Of a DNA stretch of 50,490 bases, positions 7,049 through 14,678 are shown one piece after another. Within the stretch, counting starts at the first letter, position 1. Every line of letters begins with the position of its first letter. This DNA comes from Bacilli bacterium (lineage in GTDB: Bacteria; Bacillota_I; Bacilli_A; RFN20; CAG-826): assembly GCA_017447305.1 (NCBI GenBank), contig JAFSNY010000067.1, forward strand, positions 1-50,490, in the 5' to 3' direction. Both the position numbers and the translations under genes were made by a program. The notes under the pieces were generated by a model. The model was given only the letters and a program-made list of their open reading frames with translations, was not told where the DNA came from and searched no databases.

Positions 7049-8230
7049 CTATCTTTTATAGAACGCTAATTGGTAGATTTTTAATATTTCATCATATCCT
7101 AGAGGATAAAAGGTCTCAGTGATGACCTTTGTTTTATTTTTGGAGCAGTGGAGAGCCATCTTTTCTAAATCATCAGGATGAACACCTAATTCTTCTAAAG
7201 ATGTCGGCATTCCAATTGATTTATAGAAATCTTCCTGTTTTTTAATTCCTTCTAAAATAGCCTCATCATCATTTCCTTTAACGCCCCAGATTTCTTTTAC
7301 ATAGGTAAGGAAGCGTTCTTTGTTAGCGGTATAAGTGAATCTCGCCCACGAGCACCATAAAGCAGCGAGCCCCGCTCCATGAGCGACATCTGGATAAAAA
7401 GCGGATAAAACATGTTCGAGTTTATGAACGACAAGATTAAATTTTCTTCCCATATGAGTGAGGCCATTATGGGCTAAGGAAGAGGCCCACATCATGTTCG
7501 CTCTCGCATGGTAATCCAAAGGATTAAGATAAGCTTCATAACCCCATTTATTAATATTTTTAATCACCGAAAGAGCGAGATCATCGGTTAATTCAGTTCC
7601 TTCTCCGACATCAAAATATCTTTCAATCGTGTGCATTCCGATATCAACGATACCGCAGGCGGTTTGATATTTGGAAACCGTATAAGTTAGTTCAGGATTT
7701 TCAATGACAAAGTCAAAGCGATTAAAATCGGATAAATATCCATTCTTCTCCTTGGTTTTAGAATTAGTCAAAACACTAGAAGCACTCATCTCGCTTCCTG
7801 CAGCGGCGATGGTGAGAATCGCGCCTTTATGAAGAGATGAAGTCGGAGATTTAATGTAACGATGATAATCCCAAATATCATCATCAGGATTGGTCAGTGA
7901 ATGTGCGATATCTTTTGCGGTGTCTAAAACAGAGCCTCCACCAATGGCTAAAACGAAGTCAACTTTGTTATCTCGCGCAACTTTAACTCCTTCATAAGCT
8001 TTTTCCAAAGTGGGGTTAGGGGTGATACCTCCAAAATATGTAACATCGATTCCTTTTTCTTTAATAAGGTTACTAATTTTATGAATGAAACCATTATTCA
8101 TCAATCGTTCACTTCCATAGACAATTAAAACCTTCTTAGGATGAAATGTTTCGATGATGTCTCCAATTTTTAATTCTTGATCTTTTCCGAAATAGACTTT
8201 GGTCGGTGTGTAATAAATGAAATTATCCAT
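7049..8230 (-). CDS. Iron-containing alcohol dehydrogenase (butanol dehydrogenase type)
   Basis: This 393-residue group III dehydrogenase is close to the BdhA/YugJ type that reduces aldehydes such as butanal with NAD(P)H in fermentation. YYTPTKVYFGKD opens the Rossmann half; GGGSVLDTAKDIA (about 97-109) binds the dinucleotide. The metal site shows as D in CGIVDIGMHTIERYF with H, then HKLEHVLSAFYPDVAHGAGLA. The length fits the family. It is transcribed alone on the minus strand, converging with the YolD-like gene. A purine-rich stretch (GAAAAGAGAGAGAATTAG) just before the ATG is the ribosome site. It probably disposes of reducing power in an anaerobe. Confidence 0.92.
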   Translation of the reverse strand: MDNFIYYTPTKVYFGKDQELKIGDIIETFHPKKVLIVYGSERLMNNGFIHKISNLIKEKGIDVTYFGGITPNPTLEKAYEGVKVARDNKVDFVLAIGGGSVLDTAKDIAHSLTNPDDDIWDYHRYIKSPTSSLHKGAILTIAAAGSEMSASSVLTNSKTKEKNGYLSDFNRFDFVIENPELTYTVSKYQTACGIVDIGMHTIERYFDVGEGTELTDDLALSVIKNINKWGYEAYLNPLDYHARANMMWASSLAHNGLTHMGRKFNLVVHKLEHVLSAFYPDVAHGAGLAALWCSWARFTYTANKERFLTYVKEIWGVKGNDDEAILEGIKKQEDFYKSIGMPTSLEELGVHPDDLEKMALHCSKNKTKVITETFYPLGYDEILKIYQLAFYKR

Positions 8231-8320
8231 AACTAATTCTCTCTCTTTTCTTAATTATAAATTTAAGAAGAAATAAAACCAAACAATACGTCTTTTTTCC
8301 TTATTTAAAAATAATAGGTG

Positions 8321-8349
8321 TTTTCAAAATGGAGATTTCTTTTTATAAT
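8321..8349 (+). promoter_or_regulatory. Promoter of the riboswitch-ATPase unit
   Basis: TTTTCA (8321-8326) and a perfect TATAAT (8344-8349) are separated by 17 bp. Transcription would begin near 8356, at the 5' edge of the yybP-ykoY aptamer. Confidence 0.6.
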
Positions 8350-8354
8350 ATAAA

Positions 8355-8450
8355 AAACGGGAGTAGCTTAAGTTAGACGCTCGTCAAGACGATACATAAT
8401 GTATCCGGGCCTAACCATGATATTCATGCGCGAGACGTTTGTCGGAGGAT
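8355..8450 (+). promoter_or_regulatory. yybP-ykoY manganese riboswitch
   Basis: The RNA carries the hallmarks of the yybP-ykoY family: GGGAGTAGC near the start, then CGTCAAGACG, then CCGGGCCTAACC. AAACG (8355-8359) can pair with CGTTT (8436-8440) to close the aptamer. This family binds Mn2+ and commonly precedes P-type cation ATPases and other Mn2+ exporters. The Shine-Dalgarno CGGAGG (8443-8448) lies directly after the closing stem, and no terminator hairpin intervenes, so control of translation is the likelier mode. Confidence 0.9.
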
Positions 8451-8456
8451 TTTATT

Positions 8457-11219
8457 ATGTTCGAAAACAAAAGCGCAAAAGAGACATTAGCTGAGCTTAA
8501 CGTCAATCCTGAAATAGGATTAAGCAGTGAAGAAGTTAATAAACGTAGAGAAATCTACGGATTAAATAAGTTACAAGAAAAGAAAAAGAAATCATGGGTT
8601 CGCATCTTTTTTGAACAGATGAACAACCCGATGATTTTTGTTTTGTTCGCTGCCATTGCTGTAACCATCGGTGTTTCCATATACGAAACGATTAAAGCGA
8701 TGAACGAAGGATTCACCGGAAATTACTTCCTAGACAAAGGTGATTGGCCAGATGTTATTATCATCATCGCGGTTATCATCATGAACTCGATTATTGGAAC
8801 AGTTCAAGAAGTTAAAGCCCAAACATCTCTTGAAGCACTAAAACAAATGTCTTCTCCAGAAAGCACAGTTTTACGTGAAGGCAAACGCTTTAAAGTCAAA
8901 TCACAAGACTTAGTGCCAGGAGATATCATCATCTTAGAAGAAGGAGATACAATAGGCGCGGATCTTCGTTTAATCGAAGCAATCAATTTAAAAACCAACG
9001 AATCGTCCTTAACTGGAGAAAGTGTTCCAGTCGAAAAGAAAGCAGATTTTGTCTTCTCTGATCCAGTCGCTATTGGCGATCGCGTAAATATTGCGTATAT
9101 GTCTACACCTGTCGCTTATGGCCGTGGAAGTGGTGTGGTTATCGCCACCGGAATGAAAACCGAAATTGGAAAGATTGCTCACGCCCTCGATAACGAGGAA
9201 GAACAAGAGACTCCGCTTCAAAAAGTCTTAGCGAAATTATCTAAATTCTTAGGTCTATTAACAATAATTTTAATTATTGTTGTCTTTATTGTTGACGCAA
9301 TTTGGATTATCGTTGATGGTTCTGGTACACAAATTGAAGCATGGATTGACGCTGTGCTTGCCGCCATTGCTTTAGCGGTCGCCGCCATCCCAGAAGGATT
9401 AGCCGCGGTCGTCACCATTGTATTAAGTATCGGCGTTCAAAGAATGGTCAAAGCTAACACCATCGTTAGAAAACTTCCATCTGTAGAAACTTTAGGTGCG
9501 GTCAGTGTTGTTTGTTCTGATAAAACTGGAACATTAACCCAAAATAAGATGACCGTTAAAGAAGCATTTACAATGGATAAATACTTTGTATCTGATGAAT
9601 TTAACGAAGGAAATAATGATAAAACTTTACGTTTATTAGCGAAAGGTATGTCGCTTTGCTCTAATGCGACAGTTGATGAAGGATTATTCGGCGACCCAAC
9701 AGAAATCGCTCTCGTCGCCTTCGCCAATGAATTTAATATGCATAAGAAGGATCTTGAAAGTACTTCACCACGTGTTGATGAATTACCATTTGACTCTGTC
9801 CGTAAAATGATGTCCACTAAACACGATGAAAGTGGGAAAAGTATCATCTTCACCAAAGGTGCTCTCGATAGCATTTTAAAATTCACCACCAAAATGTTAA
9901 AAGGTGGAAAGATTGTTGATATTACCGAAAAAGATGTTGAAAAGATTTATGAAGCGAATAAATATTTCTCGGATAAAGCATTAAGAGTTCTCGCTTTAGC
10001 GTATAAAGAAAGCGATGAACTAAGTGAAGCTGATTTAGTCTTTGTTGGACTAGTCGCGATGATCGATCCAGCAAGACCAGAAGCTCAACCAGCGGTCGAG
10101 AAATTCAAAGAAGCAGGCATTACAACAATTATGATTACCGGTGACCATAAGGATACCGCTTTTGCGATTGCAAAAGAACTTGGAATTGCTGATGACCCAA
10201 GTCAATGCATGATGGGTAAAGATATCGATACTTTAAGTGAAGAAGAACTTCAAGAAGTTTGCAAAACGACAAGAGTGTTCGCTCGTGTTTCACCAGAAAA
10301 CAAAGTGCAAATTGTCAAAGCATTCCAAGCCTTGGGAAATATTTGTGCGATGACTGGTGATGGAGTTAACGATGCGCCTTCACTTAAAGCAGCAAATATT
10401 GGTATCGCCATGGGTATTACTGGTACGGACGTCGCCAAAGGCGCAGCCGACATGGTCTTAACTGATGATAACTTTGCAAGTATCGAAAAAGCCGTAGAAG
10501 AGGGCCGTGGTATTTACGCTAATATTAAGAAGACGGTTATCTTCCTCTTATCAAGTAATATCGCTGAAGTCTTAACGATGTTATTCATCATTTGTGTTGG
10601 ATTCCCAACCCCATTAATCGCTATTCACTTATTATGGGTCAACTTATTAACGGACTCCTTACCAGCGATTGCGTTAGGTATGGATCCAAAAGATCCAAAC
10701 AATATGAAAGAAAAACCACGCGATCCAAAAGAGGGTATTTTCTCCAAAGGTGGATTGCGTGACACGCTTTTATATGGAGCAATTATCACCATCGCAGTAT
10801 TAATCGCCTACTTTGCGCCTGCTTGGTTCCATGGCGTATACGATTATGCGGGAATTAAAGCGTTATATGCCGACCCAGTTGATAAAACGTATTTAGCACA
10901 AGCACAAACGATGGCCTTTACAACCTTAGCGATTTCTGAGATCTTCCATATGTTAAATATGTCCAATTTAAGAAGAAGCGCATTCCGTGTCTTCAAGAAC
11001 AAGAACTGGATGATGGCGGTTGCTTTCGTCTTCGCCTTAGGACTTCAACTTATTGTTATCGAGATTCCTGGAGTTAGAAGTGTCTTCTCAACATCGAACT
11101 TAGAATGGTATGAATGGTTGACTACCGCTGCGCTTTCTGTCCTTCCTTTATTAGTCCATGAAATCATAGTTTTCATCTCTTGGATCATCAAAAAAGCTAA
11201 AAAGCAAAAGGAAGAATAG
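8457..11219 (+). CDS. P-type cation ATPase (Ca2+/Mn2+ type, P2)
   Basis: The 920-residue pump has all P-type ATPase parts: actuator loop LTGES, the ion-site helix AAIPEGLAAVVTIVLSIG, the phosphorylation site DKTGTLT (Asp 355), KGA in the nucleotide domain, TGDHKDTA, and the hinge TGDGVNDAPSLKAANIG. An N-terminal cation-ATPase domain and about ten membrane helices complete it. Sequence places it with SERCA/PMCA-like bacterial pumps such as Lactococcus YoaB and pneumococcal MgaE. The yybP-ykoY riboswitch in its leader argues for Mn2+ export. The ATG at 8457 is chosen because it follows CGGAGG at 9 nt; an upstream TTG would lie inside the aptamer. Confidence 0.93.
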   Translation: MFENKSAKETLAELNVNPEIGLSSEEVNKRREIYGLNKLQEKKKKSWVRIFFEQMNNPMIFVLFAAIAVTIGVSIYETIKAMNEGFTGNYFLDKGDWPDVIIIIAVIIMNSIIGTVQEVKAQTSLEALKQMSSPESTVLREGKRFKVKSQDLVPGDIIILEEGDTIGADLRLIEAINLKTNESSLTGESVPVEKKADFVFSDPVAIGDRVNIAYMSTPVAYGRGSGVVIATGMKTEIGKIAHALDNEEEQETPLQKVLAKLSKFLGLLTIILIIVVFIVDAIWIIVDGSGTQIEAWIDAVLAAIALAVAAIPEGLAAVVTIVLSIGVQRMVKANTIVRKLPSVETLGAVSVVCSDKTGTLTQNKMTVKEAFTMDKYFVSDEFNEGNNDKTLRLLAKGMSLCSNATVDEGLFGDPTEIALVAFANEFNMHKKDLESTSPRVDELPFDSVRKMMSTKHDESGKSIIFTKGALDSILKFTTKMLKGGKIVDITEKDVEKIYEANKYFSDKALRVLALAYKESDELSEADLVFVGLVAMIDPARPEAQPAVEKFKEAGITTIMITGDHKDTAFAIAKELGIADDPSQCMMGKDIDTLSEEELQEVCKTTRVFARVSPENKVQIVKAFQALGNICAMTGDGVNDAPSLKAANIGIAMGITGTDVAKGAADMVLTDDNFASIEKAVEEGRGIYANIKKTVIFLLSSNIAEVLTMLFIICVGFPTPLIAIHLLWVNLLTDSLPAIALGMDPKDPNNMKEKPRDPKEGIFSKGGLRDTLLYGAIITIAVLIAYFAPAWFHGVYDYAGIKALYADPVDKTYLAQAQTMAFTTLAISEIFHMLNMSNLRRSAFRVFKNKNWMMAVAFVFALGLQLIVIEIPGVRSVFSTSNLEWYEWLTTAALSVLPLLVHEIIVFISWIIKKAKKQKEE

Positions 11220-11336
11220 TTTTAATAATAAAAAAACACCCAAAGTGTGGGTTCAAAAACAATTTTACTACTATTAATATTAATTAATAAACAACAAAAT
11301 TTTATCTTTTGGACAGTGTCCATATTCTTTAATTAA

Positions 11337-11365
11337 TTGTTTGTAAGCTATAAGTAACTTATATA
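11337..11365 (+). promoter_or_regulatory. Promoter of the UPF0371 operon
   Basis: TTGTTT (11337-11342) and TATATA (11360-11365) are 17 bp apart. The start would fall near 11372, leaving a leader of only about 8-9 nt before the ATG at 11381, with no Shine-Dalgarno. Confidence 0.45.
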
Positions 11366-11380
11366 TCATCAAAAAGTATT

Positions 11381-12865
11381 ATGAAAAAAGCCTTCGATAA
11401 CGATTATTATCTTAAGATTCAAAGGAAAGCGATTTTAGAAAGAATCAAATCCTTTGGCGATAAGCTCTACCTCGAGTTTGGGGGAAAGCTTTTTGATGAC
11501 TATCACGCTTCGCGTGTTTTACCGGGTTTTATGCCTGATAGTAAACTTCAGATGTTACTGGGTTTAAAAGATAAATGTGAAGTCATTATCGTCGTTAATT
11601 CTCACGATATCTCCTCGAATAAAATGCGCGCGGATATCGGAATCACCTATCAAGAAGATGTTCTAAGACTTATCGATACTTATAAAGAAGTTGGCTTGAT
11701 GGTCTCTTCAGTCGTCGTTTCTTTATATGAAGAAAATGAAGCGGTCAGTCAGTTTATCCTTAAACTCCAAGATAGTGATCTCAAAGTTTATAAGACTTAT
11801 AAAATTGCTGGATATCCTCAAAATATCCCATTAATCGTTAGCGAAGATGGTCTAGGTAAAAACGAATATGTTGTTACCAGCCGTCCACTTGTCATTGTTA
11901 CAGCGCCTGGACCAGGAAGCGGCAAGATGGCAACATGTCTTTCACAGCTCTATTTTGATAGCAAAAACGGAGTGAGAAGTGGATATGCAAAATATGAAAC
12001 ATTCCCAGTTTGGAATCTTCCTTTAAATCATGCGGTCAATTTAGCCTACGAAGCCGCGACGGTCGATTTAAATGATATCAATATGATTGACCCATTTCAT
12101 TTTGAGGCCTATAACATCCCCGCGGTTAACTATAACCGTGATGTCGAAGTCTTCCCATTGCTCAAAGCCATCTTTGAGAAGATTTATGGAAGTTCTCCTT
12201 ATAAATCACCAACCGATATGGGTGTGAATAAAGTTGGCTTTGCCATTAAAGATGAAAGTAAAGTCATTGAAGCTAGTCAAAGAGAGATCGTTCGTCGTTA
12301 TTATGAGACGAGAGTTAAAGTCTTCTTAGGAAAACTTAATGAAGACGCTTTAATCAAATCAGAAATGCTGATGAACGCTGCAGGAGTTAACGCTTCCAAA
12401 AGAAAATGTGTTAAAGCTTGTTTAGATAAGTTTGCTCAATCAGGAGAACCAAGCATCGCTTTTGAACTTAATAACGGAAAGATTATTACTGGAAAACGTG
12501 GAACTTTATTAGGCGCTGGCGCTGCAGCGACAATAAACGCTTTAAAATATCTAGCAAAGCTAGATAAGGATATTTTCCTTCTTTCTCCAGGTGTAATTGA
12601 GCCTTTATATAAAGCTAAGACCCAATTATTACATCGTAGCTACGCTAGATTAAGAGTGGAAGAGATTATCCTCGTCTTATCACTTCAAGCGTATTCTAAT
12701 CCACTTGCGGAGATGGCGTTAAAACAAATTGGAAAACTAAAAGGAGTGGAAGCTCACTCTTCTCATATTCTTTCTGAAGTTGATCGTCAAACCTTTAAAC
12801 GTTTAGGTATCAACGTTACGGAAGAACCACAAAACTATCAACATCGACTTTACTATAAATCCTAA
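11381..12865 (+). CDS. UPF0371 (DUF1846) protein
   Basis: This 494-residue soluble protein belongs to UPF0371/DUF1846, a widespread family of unknown role in anaerobes and lactic bacteria. Family-typical features are KIQRKAILERI near the start, YLEFGGKLFDDYHASRVLPGF, and TAPGPGSGKMATCLSQLYFD, where GPGSGK (177-182) resembles a phosphate-binding loop. The C-terminal part has GKRGTLLGAGAAATINALKYL. No pathway can be assigned. It appears to start a three-gene operon: a P-loop kinase-like gene follows 3 nt later and a glycosyltransferase 6 nt after that. No Shine-Dalgarno precedes the ATG, and the promoter sits very close. Confidence 0.85.
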   Translation: MKKAFDNDYYLKIQRKAILERIKSFGDKLYLEFGGKLFDDYHASRVLPGFMPDSKLQMLLGLKDKCEVIIVVNSHDISSNKMRADIGITYQEDVLRLIDTYKEVGLMVSSVVVSLYEENEAVSQFILKLQDSDLKVYKTYKIAGYPQNIPLIVSEDGLGKNEYVVTSRPLVIVTAPGPGSGKMATCLSQLYFDSKNGVRSGYAKYETFPVWNLPLNHAVNLAYEAATVDLNDINMIDPFHFEAYNIPAVNYNRDVEVFPLLKAIFEKIYGSSPYKSPTDMGVNKVGFAIKDESKVIEASQREIVRRYYETRVKVFLGKLNEDALIKSEMLMNAAGVNASKRKCVKACLDKFAQSGEPSIAFELNNGKIITGKRGTLLGAGAAATINALKYLAKLDKDIFLLSPGVIEPLYKAKTQLLHRSYARLRVEEIILVLSLQAYSNPLAEMALKQIGKLKGVEAHSSHILSEVDRQTFKRLGINVTEEPQNYQHRLYYKS

Positions 12866-12868
12866 TTT

Positions 12869-13336
12869 ATGAAGACATTAATCGTATTAAGCGCTCCTCC
12901 CGCCAGCGGGAAATCAACTTGGGCTAAGTCTTATCAAGAAAGTCATGATGAGACATACATTATTTCAAGTGACGCGATTCGATATGAATTAACGGGGCAA
13001 CTCCAAGATTTCTCTAAGCAAAAGGAAGTTTGGGATCTCTTTTCTTTACGCATTCACGAGTACGCGAAGAAAAGCGAAAATGCTACTGTAATTCTTGATG
13101 CATTATGCGATTTAAATTCCTTAAGAATTAAATATGTTAAAGATAATCCTGAATATGATCGATATATTCTCGTTTTATTTCCTCATACTTTCGAAGAAAT
13201 GAAGAAATATAATCAGATGAGAGACCCTTCTCAAATCGTTCCTGAAGAAGCCTTATGGGCTCTTTATAACAAATTTGAAGCTGTCACAGATGAAGTTTTA
13301 TCTTTATATGACGAAGTAATTTGTGTTAACTTTTAA
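12869..13336 (+). CDS. Small P-loop kinase-like protein (AAA_33/zeta-toxin-like)
   Basis: The 155-residue protein has an early Walker A, APPASGKSTWAKSY (about 9-22), then SSDAIRYELTG, the substrate-side segment of small-molecule and polynucleotide kinases. VILDAL is the Walker-B-like strand. The pattern fits AAA_33 or zeta-type kinases that phosphorylate nucleotides, nucleosides or sugars; the substrate cannot be named. It lies 3 nt after the UPF0371 gene with no ribosome site of its own, so translation is probably coupled. No antitoxin-like ORF is adjacent, so a toxin role is unlikely. Confidence 0.7.
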   Translation: MKTLIVLSAPPASGKSTWAKSYQESHDETYIISSDAIRYELTGQLQDFSKQKEVWDLFSLRIHEYAKKSENATVILDALCDLNSLRIKYVKDNPEYDRYILVLFPHTFEEMKKYNQMRDPSQIVPEEALWALYNKFEAVTDEVLSLYDEVICVNF

Positions 13337-13342
13337 TTACCT

Positions 13343-14662
13343 ATGTGGTGGGACAATTTATATAAAGTATTAGAAACGATAAATACCGTTATTTTATATG
13401 TCATTGGAGTGCCTTTCTTCCTCCAGATGATTTTTATGCTTTTATTTTGGATTCCAAAAAAGAAATTCAAAAAGACAGAAAAGATCAATAAAATCGCAAT
13501 CATTATCCCTGCGCACAACGAAGAAGATGTCATCTACGACACGATTAGGTCATTAATTGAGAAGCAAAAATACCCTCGCGATATGTATGATATCTATGTC
13601 ATCGCGGATAATTGCACGGATAAAACGATTGAATTAGCCAAAAAAGCGGGAGCAATTGTTATCGAACATATTGACAACGACCCTAAACATCATATGGTCG
13701 GATATGCTTTATCATATGGTCTTAAAGAATTGCTTAGATATGATGAGAGTAAACATTACGATTATATGATTCGACTTGATGCTGATAATCACGTCAATGA
13801 CGAATTCTTCCTTTTAATGAATGACGCATTCAATAATGGGGCAAAAATTGCCCGTCCTTATGAAAGTGCGTTAAACATGACTCAGTCCAGCTTCACAAAA
13901 GCGTGTGGTTTATACTACATCTTTGATTCTCGTGTCTCATCAAGAGTTAGGGAAAGACTCCATTTAGATGCGCATGTCAATGGTCCAGGTTCACTCACAG
14001 ATATGGAAATTATCCGTCGTATTGGTGGATATGATACAGTGACGATGTGTGAGGACACGGAATTCAATTTCAAAAGAATGTATGAAAAGATTCATCCTCA
14101 TTTTGTTGAAGATGCGATTGTATATGAAGATTTACCTTCAACCTTAAAGGACACTCTTGCGAGAAATAAACGTTTAGGACATGGAAACACATCCCTACTT
14201 TTAAGACATACACATCGCTTATGGTTCCACGCTTTTAAAAACCTCAATTTCTCGTTTATTGAGCAGTGGTTGACTTATCTATTTATTCCGATTTGTCCAA
14301 TTCTTTGTATTTGGTTACCCGGATATTATATCTACGCTTATATTTATCATTTCCTTGGAGGTGGAGGGGAATTCACTCAAACCTTCCTATGGTCAAGCCC
14401 AAACTGGATATCCTTTACAACGACATTAATTATCTTCTGCATTAGTGTTCTCTTTGTATTATGCGGCATTTTACAAGCGGTTATTATGGTCCTTAGCGAT
14501 TATAAAAAGATGGGGGCTAAACGTAGAAGAGACCTCATATCTGGAATAGTTCTCTTTCCGTTTTTTTCCATCATCTACGTTGTCACAATTACGATTGGAA
14601 TATTCGCTAAACCGAAATGGGAAAAGGTAAGACGTAATCCAATTAATAAAGAAGCGGACTAA
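13343..14662 (+). CDS. Membrane glycosyltransferase, family 2
   Basis: This 439-residue protein has an N-terminal membrane helix (about 10-33), a GT-A domain, and three to four membrane helices after residue 310. IIPAHNEEDVIYDTIRSL begins the nucleotide-sugar fold, DADNH is the metal-binding DxD motif, and CEDTEFNFKRMYE carries the likely catalytic acidic pair. The RNKRLGHG stretch replaces the QxxRW motif of cellulose and hyaluronan synthases. It probably makes a surface polysaccharide or glycolipid; donor and acceptor are unknown. It lies 6 nt after the kinase-like gene and ends in a terminator shared with the convergent GH2 gene. Confidence 0.85.
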   Translation: MWWDNLYKVLETINTVILYVIGVPFFLQMIFMLLFWIPKKKFKKTEKINKIAIIIPAHNEEDVIYDTIRSLIEKQKYPRDMYDIYVIADNCTDKTIELAKKAGAIVIEHIDNDPKHHMVGYALSYGLKELLRYDESKHYDYMIRLDADNHVNDEFFLLMNDAFNNGAKIARPYESALNMTQSSFTKACGLYYIFDSRVSSRVRERLHLDAHVNGPGSLTDMEIIRRIGGYDTVTMCEDTEFNFKRMYEKIHPHFVEDAIVYEDLPSTLKDTLARNKRLGHGNTSLLLRHTHRLWFHAFKNLNFSFIEQWLTYLFIPICPILCIWLPGYYIYAYIYHFLGGGGEFTQTFLWSSPNWISFTTTLIIFCISVLFVLCGILQAVIMVLSDYKKMGAKRRRDLISGIVLFPFFSIIYVVTITIGIFAKPKWEKVRRNPINKEAD

Positions 14663-14678
14663 AGTCCGACTTTATTTT
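14655..14678. terminator. Terminator between converging GT2 and GH2 genes
   Basis: CGGAC-TAAA-GTCCG (14655-14668) is a short perfect hairpin that includes the stop codon of the glycosyltransferase gene and is followed by ACTTTATTTTACTT. It overlaps the 3' end of the minus-strand GH2 gene. Confidence 0.6.

Noticed and set aside
11225-11260. Terminator after the cation ATPase
   Set aside because: ACCC/GGGT is only a 4-bp stem with a weak loop and the following sequence (TCAAAAAC) is not a T-run.
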